Shown: piece after piece, positions 10,016 to 20,150 of the stretch
Numbering within the stretch: the stretch's first letter is position 1
How the letters are laid out: each line of letters begins with the position of its first letter
Assembly: GCA_964058805.1 (NCBI GenBank)
Contig: CAXKVV010000044.1
Span: forward strand, 1-29,925
Source: Schoenoplectus triqueter
Taxonomy: Eukaryota > Streptophyta > Magnoliopsida > Poales > Cyperaceae
DNA: 29,925 bases
Direction: 5' to 3'
Translations under genes and position numbers: made by a program
The notes under the pieces: generated by a model
Seen by the model: the letters and a program-made list of their open reading frames with translations, nothing else
Database searches by the model: none
Told to the model about the DNA's origin: nothing

Positions 10016-10416
10016 ATAACTTATGGTGCTTTGCAAAGCAAAAAACCGTTATTGCTTCGGGGTGAGATTTCATATCCCGAGATCTCAAATGATTAATCTA
10101 AGTTTCTTAATAATTTTTTTATGTCAAAATCTTGTAGGATATTAAATTTCATGATTTTTGAGTTTTTTAATTATTTTTTAAATTATTTTTAAAAACAACC
10201 ATGAAATAGGCTATTTTCTTATTTTAAACAGGGTTGTTTTTCAAAATAATTTAAAAAAATAGTTAGAAACCTCAAAAAATCATGAAATTTAATATCCTAC
10301 AAGATTTTTACATGAAAAAATTATTGAGTAACTTAGATTGACCATTTGAGACCTCGGGATATGAAATATCATTCCGAATCAATAATATTTTTTTACTTTG
10401 CAAAGCACCATAAGCT
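10016..10416. mobile_element. Palindromic MITE with CTTATGGTGCTTTGCAAAG ends
   Basis: The left end CTTATGGTGCTTTGCAAAGC pairs with the right end CTTTGCAAAGCACCATAAG. Pairing continues through TTTCATATCCCGAG, CTTGTAGGATATTAAATTTC and TTAAATTATTTT to the centre near 10215, so the element can fold into one hairpin of nearly 200 bp per arm. TA-rich microsatellite lies on both sides (about 10001-10010 and 10415-10439), the likely insertion context. No coding frame. Confidence 0.85.
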
Positions 10417-10439
10417 ATATATATATATATATATATATT

Positions 10440-11200
10440 AAATCTAGTTGTAAACATGTGACGAGGTTGTTGGCATATGAAGAGGACTAGCTTTCTTGCA
10501 TATTATCTGCTAGCTGGCTTATAAGAATTTAATCAGTTTAACATTTTTATATAACATTGATAATGTTGAGTTGCATTGTGTACATGATAATTTTTTCATT
10601 GCATTATGTGTATACATTTGTTGTACTTGAAATTATACAATAGTAGTATCAATCCAGTTCTTTTTTTTACGTGGTTCATCTACCTGAAGACACATACATT
10701 TTGGTAATTAAAAACATGTGTAAGTTCAATTATTATCATATTGTGGATGTTTCCTCACAACTACTACTGTTTTTAAATAAATGAATATAAGGAACCAGTT
10801 TCTATTTTTAGTTTAATGGGTTGGAGACAAAATAGATCAACATTAGTCACTTCTTTATCCCATGTTAAGGTGAGAAAGTTCTATTGGGAAAAAAAGATAA
10901 GTGTTTTGGATTTGAAGAGAAAATGAATGATATAAAGTGGAATTATCAACTTTTCTTCATTTGGGAGTGGATATGGTAATATGGTATTCGGTACCAAAAT
11001 TGATAACTAGAGTTGCGCACTTCGGTTTTTGCTTTTGTTTCCGTTAGAGGCAGATTTCAGAAAATCATAGGTGTTGAGAATAAAATAAAGATTAATTACG
11101 TACATTGCAATATCAATATCGCAATATGAATATGGTCATTTTTTAACAAATTTAATGATAATATACATTTTATATATGTTATATTTATATATTTTTAATA
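10440..11200. other. Intergenic, no gene seen
   Basis: AT-rich sequence without a usable coding frame. A TTTGCTTTTGTTTCCGTTAG tract at about 11028-11047 followed by GGCAGATTTCAG could be a splice acceptor, but no consistent exon follows. Confidence 0.4.
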
Positions 11201-11209
11201 ATATTAATA

Positions 11210-11490
11210 TGCAGCAGTTAAGACTTGTTGTAAAGAGAAATTGTCGGTTGGGAATGAAGAGGAGACTGGAGAGTTTGAGTAGCTGGAGATTTGAATGATA
11301 TTTTGCGTTTTGTTGTACTGCTGAAATTGATTTTTAATTTCTTTTTTGGTGGTTATGTCAGATGGGTTGAAACTTTTTTATGGTGGGTGTTTTGTTATTC
11401 AGAAACTTTTATATGTCCATTAGATATGGCAAACTTTTATTGTAATGAAGTTAGGTTGAACAATTACTATTAATCTGTTTATGCCTCGGT
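11210..11490 (+). pseudogene. Possible terminal exon plus 3' untranslated region of a gene remnant
   Basis: After a GCAG acceptor-like site near 11215, one frame reads AVKTCCKEKLSVGNEEETGE followed by FE and a TAG stop near 11281. The next 200 bases are T- and G-rich with TGTAATGAAG motifs, like a plant 3' UTR. I do not recognise the peptide and found no confident upstream exons. The 60-residue frame at 11291-11473 would lie within the UTR and is not a gene. It may be a captured gene end or a chance frame. Confidence 0.2.
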
Positions 11491-11689
11491 ACCGGGCTGT
11501 GGTACCAGAACTTATGTTTCTTTATGAAACAGATGAAATATCACTATTTTCAAAAAAAAATATTAAGTATTTGAAAATAAATATTAAACATATCTATATA
11601 ACTAACAACTAAGGGCGTTGGGGCCTAAACTGACACCCACCTTGACACCCACCTTGGTTCTGCCGTTGGGTCCCATAATTGAACTTTTA

Positions 11690-11990
11690 ATTGTGTGATT
11701 AACTTAAATATCAATTTCACTAACTTAAATATGAGGTGAATTAATGTACATAAGCATTTTGTGAAATAAATTGAATATCAAGTTCACTAAATTGAATATT
11801 AAATTCATTAACTTGAATACTAGATAACTTCAATGTTAATAACACTAACTTGAATACTAGATAACTTCAATGTTAATAACACTAACTTGAATATGAGATG
11901 GATTAACTTGAATATCAAGTTCACATATTTAAATAACATGAATATATACCAAACTCACTTACTTGAGTATCAAGTTGATTAATTCGAATA
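11690..11990. repeat. AACTTGAATA-based tandem repeats
   Basis: Derivatives of TTAACTTGAATAT and ATCAAGTTCACTAA recur throughout. The centre has a 37-bp unit (ACTTGAATACTAGATAACTT onward) repeated exactly at 11811 and 11848, with a third start at 11885. Confidence 0.8.
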
Positions 11991-11994
11991 ACAA

Positions 11995-12060
11995 CGATAG
12001 AGATAGCGAGAGAGCGGGAGAGTCAGAGAGAGAGATATTGAGAGAGCGGAGACGCATATT
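11995..12060. repeat. GA-rich low-complexity tract
   Basis: Imperfect GAGA repeats interrupted by GCGGGAG and TATT. GA tracts can bind BBR/BPC proteins in plants, but there is no nearby gene to connect it with. Confidence 0.7.
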
Positions 12061-12619
12061 GAGAAATGGGTGATGGACAAAAATTAAAAGATAGATAAAA
12101 AGTGAGGGAAAAACAGATTGATGGAAGGATGAGATATAAAGATTGAAAGGGAGGAGACGACAAAAAAGATCATTAGAGTATATAATATTATTGAAGTTAA
12201 TTCATTTAGTATTTAAGTTAGTGAATTTAATATTATAAATTTTATCGCGATTGAAAGTTGGAGAGCGGGAGCAGAAGGGAAAGTTGAAGCATGCGACTCT
12301 TGGTATGGATTTTGATATCAACACTGATCGTTGTAACATTTTCCTTTTCATTAACCCAGCGAATTTGATGGAAGCAAATTATTTCTGTACAGTACAGTAG
12401 TCTGATTAATAATCTTAATTTTACTTGTATGGAAAGCACAAATATTGGAGACATTTTTGGGCTCTAGAACAAATACCGAGTACATGCAGGAAGCTTAAAT
12501 AGAGAATTGTTTTGGGCTCCAAAAGCCTGCAAGACTATTTCATTAAAATATTGCAACGAAACCGGCCCGGTTAAGCACTCCAATTTGCTTCCCATAATAC
12601 ATAAATGCCCATGAAAAAT
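12061..12619. other. Unassigned sequence between repeats
   Basis: More balanced composition than the surroundings. Two minus-strand frames (12242-12454 and 12464-12649) give 70- and 61-residue peptides without family features; the second runs into the hAT-like element. I cannot assign this stretch. Confidence 0.4.
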
Positions 12620-13354
12620 TAGGGCTACATACGAGTCAAGTTTAAGCAAGCTAAGGCTAACTCGAACTCAGCTCACGACATAACGAGTCGAGTCGAGCCG
12701 AGCTATATGCATCACTATCGAACTGAAAACTTAGCTCAAACTCAACTCGAACCGGCTCATTTGTGAAAATAGCTCATTTCATATAAAATTAGACAAAATG
12801 TTTACCAGCAAACTGAATTGTTGATTCAATAAACTGAATTACTAGATTACTGAAATATAAACTGAATTGCAAAAATATTGAAATACAAACTGAACTGTTG
12901 AAATACTGACATACAAATTGAATAAATGAAACACCAGCAAACAGAATTACTAAAAAATCAGCAAACTGAACTAAAATACCAACAAATACAATAGTTCAAA
13001 TCACAAATAAATACAACAACGGTTCAAAGAGCGGCTCACAAATAAATACAACAGCGGCGAGAGGAGGATAGAAGAAGAGCGGCTCAACGGCAAGGAAGAA
13101 AGTATTTAGGGTTAGGTTTTAGGGGTCAAGAGGCTCAGGGGGCTACTACTCGCGAGTCTGGCGAATTTTTTTCTTATATATCCTACATTAATGAGTTACC
13201 GAGTCGAGTTTCAAGCGAGTCATACTAAGTTGGAACTCAGCTCAAAATCTATCGAGCCAAAATAACTCGAGTCAGATTACCTCGAGCCAAAATAACTCGA
13301 GCCCGAATCGAGTTCGAGCTAAGCTTCGAATTCAAAATTTTCTGTGCAGCCCTA
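12620..13354. mobile_element. Non-autonomous hAT-like element, 735 bp
   Basis: The left end TAGGGCTACATACGAG pairs with the right end (reverse complement TAGGGCTGCACAGAAAA), so the shared TIR core is TAGGGCTRCA. The 8 bases outside are TGAAAAAT (12612-12619) and TGAAAAAC (13355-13362), a 7/8 match and the size expected for a hAT target-site duplication. Subterminal regions are dense in CGAGTCGAG and GAGCCGAG motifs, typical transposase-binding arrays. The centre (about 12800-12990) holds repeats of AAACTGAATT. No transposase is encoded; the minus frame at 13249-13446 is repeat read-through. Confidence 0.8.
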
Positions 13355-13362
13355 TGAAAAAC

Positions 13363-14457
13363 CCATAATACTATACGCATTTGTACACATTTGAATGTTG
13401 AAATGAGAAAGCAAATAACTGAAAATTTCATATTCTGTAAATACATTTTAGATTTTTTTCATAAAATAATTAAATTTAAATTTTGTTTTCTGCAGAGAGA
13501 GAGAGGACTAATCTGAAAGCCTTCAGGATAAAAAGCAAAAGTGGCATTCTTGAAACATTTGATCCAATTTTTATTATATTACCCTCGATGTATCTAGTTC
13601 ATCGTAAATATGCTTACAGAATTAAATCTCCTGCAATGAATTATGTTAAAATATATCATAACATTAATCTGACTACTGTTACTTTTGTGCGACTCAATCG
13701 TGCGTACGTGCATATCTCTAGGTTCTGCCTTTTCCATTGAATCATGATTTTTTTATACGAGCATTCCATAAGATATATAATTTTCAGCCATTCTATATAT
13801 GAACTATCAAGTATAAACAATGCCTAATAATCGACATTTTTCTCATTTAGGCTTTGCAAGATAAGGTTTCTCTTGTATGCAAAAACCTCTGCTATCAACG
13901 AACTTCCCTAAACCTCTTTTGATTTTGAATTTTGTATACATTTATTTCATATCGTTACCAGCAATTCAATTTTAGAATAATGGATCCCTTCCTCTCACGT
14001 CACTCCAAGCCCGAGTTTTAACATTTAGTTTGAATTCATGAACACAATTAGTTAGCAATGCGATTTAAAATGAGTGATGCTTATTTTTTTAAACCTTAAT
14101 AGTTTGATAGTTAAGGTGATGGAAACAGTTAAATAGAATAAGAAAAAACTCAAAGCAAGACTGTCATGCCTACAATAATAAACTCAATATTTATATTAAA
14201 TAATACTCATTTCATTAATAAATCGAACGAAACAAGGTACATTTTTACACAATAGAAAAAATAAAAGATATATTCCTCTCTTATACACCTTTCTCACATA
14301 TAGCCAACATCGATCCATGCACAGCCGGTAGCAGAAACAAAAAATGAAAAAAAAATAGAACAAAATGAAATAACAAAATGAGACAAGTTCAGGCCAAAAT
14401 CAACAGAAATATATCAATACAAGCTACAGCAAGAAGCTATATAATCATCTCTCACAT
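13363..14457. other. Intergenic; one unrecognised open frame
   Basis: A TTTTGTTTTCTGCAG tract at 13481-13495 resembles a splice acceptor and is followed by an open frame to 13740 (ERERTNLKAFRIKSKSGILE onward). I see no family signature, the frame lacks a good start context, and composition becomes AT-rich. The rest is plain AT-rich DNA. The region just below 14457 should hold the 3' UTR of the minus-strand gene. Confidence 0.3.
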
Positions 14458-14793
14458 TTAGAATGCATAAACAGCAAAAATACCAGCAGCAACAGCTACA
14501 GCCCAAGCAGTCGGGTTTGCAAATGATGAAGCACCACTGTTGCCAGGTGCAGCAGCGGGCTCATTTGATCCTGGATTAACACGTGAAGGTGGTGGTTGAG
14601 ACGATTCAGGAGTTGGAGTTGGAGTCGATGGAGTTGCTGGGGTGGATGGAGTTTCTGGGGTTGATGGAGTTGCTGGAGTTGATGGAGTCGGTGCGGTATT
14701 TGGGTCTGATGGGGCAGCAGCAGGAGGCTGTGCAGAGGCAGTGATGGTGAAGAGGAGAAGAATGACAATGAGAGATGTGAATGAGGTCGACAT
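14458..14793 (-). CDS. Classical arabinogalactan protein, GPI-anchored, single exon
   Basis: The 111-residue product has an N-terminal signal peptide (1-21, cleavage after TASA). A Pro/Ala/Ser/Thr-rich body (22-about 88) follows, with repeated STPATPSTP and STPETPSTP modules between 38 and 62. A small-residue stretch NSGASS (85-90) suits a GPI omega site, and a hydrophobic tail (97-111) follows. This is the standard plan of short classical arabinogalactan proteins. The body prolines in AP, SP and TP contexts would be hydroxylated and carry arabinogalactan, and the mature proteoglycan would sit on the outer plasma membrane. Family members act in cell expansion, pollen and wall signalling, but the role of this one cannot be read. 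TAA stop at 14458-14460. The start is the first ATG of the frame and opens the signal peptide. A longer overlapping frame (14496-14954) lacks such features and is its shadow. Confidence 0.9.
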   Translation of the reverse strand: MSTSFTSLIVILLLFTITASAQPPAAAPSDPNTAPTPSTPATPSTPETPSTPATPSTPTPTPESSQPPPSRVNPGSNEPAAAPGNSGASSFANPTAWAVAVAAGIFAVYAF

Positions 14794-14902
14794 TTTGTTT
14801 TCAAGTCGAGAATGAATGATGGATCAAATGGGGCTTTCTGATCTAGACTCAAATCTGAGCTTTGATCAAACTTGTTTTGTATTTTCAGAGATATGAAGGG
14901 GG

Positions 14903-14913
14903 TTTTATATATA
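14903..14913 (-). promoter_or_regulatory. TATA box of the arabinogalactan protein gene
   Basis: Read on the minus strand this is TATATATAAAA, a near-ideal plant TATA box, about 110 bases before the start codon. It predicts transcription start near 14875 and a leader of about 80 bases. Confidence 0.75.
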
Positions 14914-15600
14914 GGAAGGATGTAGGTTTCTCTATGAAAGAATGGCAATTTCAAGTTCGAATAGTGATTTATTTAATTAATTACATAATTATTTAATAAG
15001 ATCCACGCGGATGGGGCTGTCTGGGGGGAAGTTCTTCGTTTGAATAAGTTGCCATGCCAAAGGAAAAATGATGATAAATTGGTATATATCAGTTGTGCGG
15101 TGCTGATAATAGAATATGGATTGGTAAAACTACAAAAGGACATTTTCTATGCACCAGTGCACAACATGACCGTCCTCTAATTAATTGGGCCTCACGATGT
15201 GACATGAATATTTGGGACAAATTTCAGATTTATTCTTTAATACTTCAACACAAACCATGATTACTGATTAGACATATTAACATCAGTGCGCTTTTCAATA
15301 GATGTTAGAAATTTAATTGTGTAGTGCTGCGAGATGTTCTAAATTTTCTGGGTGTACTTAGTTATACTAACAAAAGTCTTAGAAGATAACTATTAGAAGT
15401 TAATTGTTTAATTATGAAGACAGAATATAAAGTAGTGTATTAATTTAAAATTTATGCTGAAAATTACAAAGTACTAGGAAAAAAATGAAAATAAAAATGA
15501 GATAACAACTATCAAGTATAAATTAAAAATATTTAATCAGGTACCTATATTTCTTACGGGTGGGAGTCACATGACAGCTATATATTTTGAGAAGTCAAAC
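14914..15600. other. Upstream region of the arabinogalactan protein gene
   Basis: The first 250 bases are GC-balanced compared with the flanks (GATCCACGCGGATGG at about 15000, then a TTGCCATGCCAAAGG stretch) and probably hold promoter elements. No coding frame. From about 15230 the sequence turns AT-rich. Confidence 0.4.
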
Positions 15601-15603
15601 ATC

Positions 15604-15886
15604 CAACTTCATATAAATTCATAAAAAAATTAAAAGATATAAAAAAATTATATAGATAAACTAAATTTATAGTGATTGTGTTCAAGTTTTATATAATTGA
15701 ATGCCATTTGATATTCATCAAAGACCATAAAGATTAAACTGTTAAAATTATCATATAGTTTGATGTTTTTGATGGAATATCAAATTACACTCTACATCAA
15801 ATTTGAAACATAATCAATTTATAAATTCAAAATATGTTTCTAAACTTTATTATTATTAAATTTTATTACGAATTTATATGAAGTAC
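15604..15886. mobile_element. Palindromic MITE, about 280 bp
   Basis: ACTTCATATAAATTC at 15606 pairs with GAATTTATATGAAGT ending at 15884. Pairing continues with ATTTATAGTGATTGTGTTCA against its diverged partner and with TTTGATATTCATCAAA near the centre. No coding frame. Confidence 0.75.
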
Positions 15887-16479
15887 CACCCAATTTTTAT
15901 ACTTATTGACTTTTTGTAAATTAAAAGTTCATTAAGATAAATATTTTAATTATTTATATTATATAGTAAATTAACTTCTGAAGGATTCTTTGTCACCTGT
16001 TAAATAGTTCCGAGTAGGAGGTGAAGGGGTTTCCCTAAAGGGGAGGGATCCCTCGACAATGGTTGATCTTGATAATTTTGACAATGAATGTTCAAATAAG
16101 TATAAAAAATTAAAAATAGAAAAAATTATAGATATGTTTCTCTTACTTATAGATTGATATTGATTTAAATTTTATGTAATTTGTAATGGTTCTAATTTAA
16201 TGATCTTTGTTGGACTATTAAATAATAATGAAATTACGTAACATTTAAATCATCGCCGATCTATAAACAGAAGTTCATACCTATAAAAAAATTATTTTTA
16301 ATTTTTTTATATTTATTTAAAGATTTAAAATTGTCAAGATAACCATTATCAAGCGGTCCCTTCTCATGTCTAAAACAAAAAAAAAAAAGTGGGTTCAACT
16401 TATGAGGAGCTCAAAATTTAACGGAAGTCTAGAGTCATTATCCGTACTATATGCATCTACGGTTTCGATGAAAAATACA
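15887..16479. other. AT-rich intergenic DNA
   Basis: A GC-richer island at about 16008-16070 (TCCGAGTAGGAGGTGAAGG, GGGGAGGGATCCCTCGAC) stands out but has no coding frame or recognised motif. The 97-residue frame 16366-16659 crosses an element boundary and is not a gene. Confidence 0.4.
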
Positions 16480-17214
16480 TATCAATATTTAATAATGATA
16501 GGAAATTTCGGATATATACCCTTCAAAACATCACTAATTAAAATTTTGCCCCCTCCAAAATTGGAATTTGAATATTTACCCATCAATATATTAAAGATTA
16601 AAGACTTGGATGTATATATACCCCTCAAAAAAACTCTCAGTAAGAATTTAACCTTATAAATTTGATATGTGGGTACTTATCCATAAATATATTAAAGTCT
16701 TGGATATTTTCTCATAATAGATCATATCCTAGTAAAATTAACACTCAAAATAATTAAGTTTATAATATGATAAAAGTATCATTCATGCTTATAAAAGTAT
16801 GATAAAATAAATTTATGTTCTTCTTCTCTCATTTTTTAAACAATTGATTTATCTTTTTTTTTTTATTGATACCTTTCAATAGAGATAATAAAAATTTGAT
16901 CCAACCCGATGAATCTGAGCAGATCCAAACCTAACTCGATTTTTTTTTTTGGAAAAGTCAAAGTAATCCGAACCCACCCAATTCAATTTGATCTGAGACC
17001 TGAAATAGGCATAAGAGCATTTTTGTCATATTACAATCATATTTAGTTTTAAATTTAAATTTCATGAGGATATATGATCTATTATGAGAAAATATCCAAT
17101 ACATATATTGATGGGTAAATATTCAAATTAAATTTCAATTTTAAAGCGGTAAATTTCTAACTAATGATATTTTGAGGGCTATATATTCGAATTTTCCTTT
17201 ATGATAATTGATAG
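16480..17214. mobile_element. Inverted-repeat element with an internal duplication in its left arm
   Basis: The left end (ATAGGAAATTTCGGATATAT) pairs with the right end (reverse complement AAAGGAAAATTCGAATATAT). ATATTTACCCATCAATATAT and GGATATTTTCTCATAATAGA also occur in both arms. The left arm is longer because a similar module (TACCCATCAATATATTAAAG and TATCCATAAATATATTAAAG) is present twice, at about 16575 and 16679. The centre (about 16810-17000) is unrelated and includes a short GATCCAA/CCGAACC-rich part. No coding frame. Confidence 0.6.
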
Positions 17215-17526
17215 ATATAAGTACCGACCATAAGGGGCCAGACAATATCTATACATCTTATTGCAGTGATAATCAGTGATATCAGTATGACACTGATCTG
17301 AATTTAAGGGACATACATAGAGCCTTCAAAACTTCAAATAAAATGGAAGTTTAGAGAAACCAAAAAAAGGTAGAGAGGAATATACGTGTCAGGACTCAAG
17401 AATTATAAAACCTTCAAAATTTTAGATATCAATTGAAAATTTAATTATAACTTAAGTATCAAATGTGTAATTTATTTCATTTAGAAATTAATGAGGATTA
17501 TACGTGCCAAGAGTTGACGTAGTTTT

Positions 17527-17539
17527 GGGGGGGGGGGGG
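17527..17539. repeat. Run of 13 G residues
   Basis: An uninterrupted homopolymer of G in very AT-rich DNA. It could be real, or its length could be a sequencing artefact. Confidence 0.9.
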
Positions 17540-18240
17540 TGCAAAACCTAGCTATTAATGAAAGCTTAAAGGTATTAGTGCAGAGGCACTATTAAAGATA
17601 TTGATTGTTTTCAAATAAATATAAGCAACAAAAATAGTCAATGCCAGATACGAATTCCGTAAAGAAGCACAGGAAATATGACGAACCTAGTCTTTATCAT
17701 TTTGAATAATCAGAGTAATATTATTTTGCAGCAATTCGTCGTCTTGTGTCAAATATTCAAATAACATTTTGCACCAATTTTTATAACTTCGTGCTTCGCA
17801 CCCAGTATTTCTATGAAAAAAAAAAGTAAAAGAGTTTGCAACTCCAAATATCAGGCCGCATATTATTTTGGCAAGGGTAGTATACAATGTCTCCGTTTCT
17901 GCCTCAGCTATCATCGATGACGTAGATTTTGTCATTTTGATAGAAAAATGGATCACCATTCCTATTTGAGTTATATCTGATAAGATTTGGTATGGTAATT
18001 AAAATTTTGCAAACACTGTTATATTATAACTTAGTAATAATAATTGGTTTAAAATAGTTGTATAATATAATTAACTAGTATTAATCAATGACTTAATTAT
18101 TGTATCTACAAAAATCAATGATTTGATATTTAGTATAACATTATTTACTCAAATAAAAAATAAACTAATTACAATGCAATAAAGTAACAACTAATTAAAA
18201 AGAAATTAACATTAAACATAATTAATATTTTGCTCTGTAT
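17540..18240. other. Intergenic; one unrecognised minus-strand frame
   Basis: The minus strand of 17687-17959 is open for 90 residues, and the adjacent part of another frame reads NGDPFFYQNDKIYVIDDS, so a frameshifted gene fragment is possible. I cannot name a family. The rest is AT-rich. Confidence 0.25.
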
Positions 18241-18257
18241 AGGATGCCTATATCTCT

Positions 18258-18294
18258 GGGTTCATTCGGGCTTAGGCCCACGACGAATTGAACC
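18258..18294. repeat. Small GC-rich inverted repeat with a TAGGCCCA core
   Basis: GGGTTCATTCG pairs with CGAATTGAACC apart from one extra base, around a loop containing GGGCTTAGGCCCA. TGGGCC/GGCCCA is the core of plant site II promoter elements. No gene follows closely enough to link it. Confidence 0.5.
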
Positions 18295-18629
18295 AGCCCC
18301 CAATTGATAGGTGCTTTCTTTGAATTTTTTTTTCTTTTTTTTTTTGCCTTTTTTTGTTATTATTATTAGTTACAACTTACTAGTACATAGCCTCCAAGTT
18401 ACCACACTATTATTTTTTTTTCTTGATTTCTCTAGATACAATGTAATTTCTGCTAGCAAGAAATTTCTTGCAATTTCAGGAAGTACGGTTCCGTATTTAA
18501 GTACAATCACATCCTTTACATTTTGCATGAGTAGATCGAAACTCTACTACGAAATTGAGAGGCGTATGACATTTCATTATCATATATACTACGTACTTGT
18601 TAGAAAGCATATAGTCATCCTCTAGTTTG

Positions 18630-18940
18630 TGCTAGACGGTTACTTCTGCCTATATGATGTAGATGTTTACTGAGAGAGCCGAAGAGCAAGAAGAGAACAT
18701 GGACCTCCCTAACAATCCGAAATGCATGTACTCTGGCCCTCTCATCCAACCAATCACCAGGAGACGGGCCACAAATAGCCATTAGCCATGTCATTTCCTC
18801 ATTCCTCGTAATCCAATTAAGGATCTTAGGAACTGAACTTGGAAGGCAGGCAGGCTGCTGTTCTAGTGTTCTATCATGCCATTCGCCAGGACCACTCTAT
18901 CACACCTCAACCACAAAGCTGGAGTGATCGATCATTAATA
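18630..18940. other. GC-balanced patch without a recognised gene
   Basis: Composition changes to near 45-50 % GC for about 300 bases. The longest ATG-started frame inside is only 28 residues (from 18699, MDLPNNPKCMYSGPL onward). It may be an exon remnant or non-coding transcript. No domain is seen. Confidence 0.3.
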
Positions 18941-19016
18941 CGTATAAATATATAGTTAATACAGATTAGTATTCAGCATTTCAGTTATAAATGTGCATAG
19001 CTTTATATAGAGAAAT

Positions 19017-19536
19017 TTTAAAATATGATGTATTACACGAATGCGTCCATACAATACATTAAATCTCATACTCAAATTAAAAATAACCAGTCTGAGTTGC
19101 TTAATACATTCACTGTATGTATCAGATTCTTATAGAAAATCAAATTTTATATTTTTTTAAAACAAAATACTATCAAAAATTTTGATAGGAACAATATTCT
19201 TCTGACCGTAACGTGCTTGCTAGTCAAAAGGTTTTCATTTTGGCAGCTAATAACCAAAATAGTTCCTAATTACCAATAGGGAGGCAACTTCACAACCAAG
19301 ACTAAATCAAGCATCACTTTCTGAAAATTCATTATTGGAGATCTAAAATTCTCAAATTAAGTAATTTTATTTTTATCAAAAAAATTAAAAAAAGTTTAAA
19401 AATTTAAAATTTTGATTTTCTATAATAATTTGATATGGAGAATATATTGAGTAGTTCGGATCGATTATTTTTAATTTAAAATTTAAAACTTTGAGACATT
19501 GTACGGACGCATTTGTTCTATGCGTTACATTTTAGA
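19017..19536. mobile_element. Inverted-repeat MITE, about 520 bp
   Basis: GAATGCGTCCATACAAT near the left end pairs with the right end (reverse complement AAATGCGTCCGTACAAT). AAATTAAAAATAA and ATTCTTATAGAAAATCAAA (right arm: ATTATTATAGAAAATCAAA) follow in both arms. The unpaired centre (about 19190-19370) is more balanced in composition and may be a later insertion. No coding frame. Confidence 0.7.
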
Positions 19537-19679
19537 CTTGAATTGATGCTATATATTATTAGATTTAACGTAATATATTAGAATACACCGTTGTACATAC
19601 GAAGCTTGCGCTATCAAAATTCAAAAGTACCAATTTGCCCCAATTCCATATTGCAAGCGCTCAAGGAGTAGGCACCGTA

Positions 19680-20150
19680 CTTAAGTGGGCTGGGCGGATT
19701 TCTCAAGAGTCGGGTCTAGCAGATCTATCAAAGGGTCGGATTTGATAAAGGCTTTTAGAGGATCAAATTTAAAGGATTTGTTTTTTAAAGGTGACCTCAA
19801 CCCTTACCAAGCCTTCCGCAATCTAAGAATCAAATAAGAGCTTGATATTTTTTTAATGTCAATTTATATTTATATAAAAAAATATATTTTTTGATATTTT
19901 ATTTTATTTTTTAATTTTTAAGTATAATTAATATATAACATTAAATATTAAATAAAGGGTCTAAGAATGATCAAATTTAATAAAAATCAAATTAGAATGA
20001 TCTACTTTTTAAAAATTAAGTCTGATTCAAAAAAAATAGTATTTATCATTAGAAAGAATTAAATCGGGTTTGTAAGAATCAGATAAAATTTGAATTTTTT
20101 AAAGGACCGAACTCAAGAATCGGATCCTTAGAAATCATGTCTATTAAAGA
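19680..20150. mobile_element. Possible non-autonomous DNA element with GGGTCGG-type subterminal motifs
   Basis: The left part has GGGCTGGGCGG, GAGTCGGGTCTAGC and AGGGTCGGATTTG. The right part has GGACCGAACTCAAGAATCGG and GGATCC, which is loosely its reverse complement. The centre is AT-rich. This resembles the subterminal arrays of hAT-type elements, but I could not define ends or a target-site duplication. Confidence 0.3.

Noticed and set aside
13249..13446. 65-residue minus-strand open frame with repeated VILARGNL-like text
   Set aside because: Translation of subterminal CTCGAG repeats of the hAT-like element.
14496..14954. 152-residue minus-strand open frame
   Set aside because: It overlaps the arabinogalactan protein gene in another frame, starts upstream of the TATA box and is His/Leu/Gln-rich as expected of a shadow of a Pro-rich gene.
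16366..16659. 97-residue plus-strand open frame
   Set aside because: It crosses the left boundary of an inverted-repeat element and has no family features.
17687..17959. 90-residue minus-strand open frame
   Set aside because: Partly protein-like, but I cannot name a family and the better-looking part lies in another frame with a stop. Kept only as a possible fragment.
18258..18294. tRNA-like TTC/GAATTGAACC motif
   Set aside because: No cloverleaf: the inverted repeat is a single short hairpin without A- and B-box promoters in the right places.
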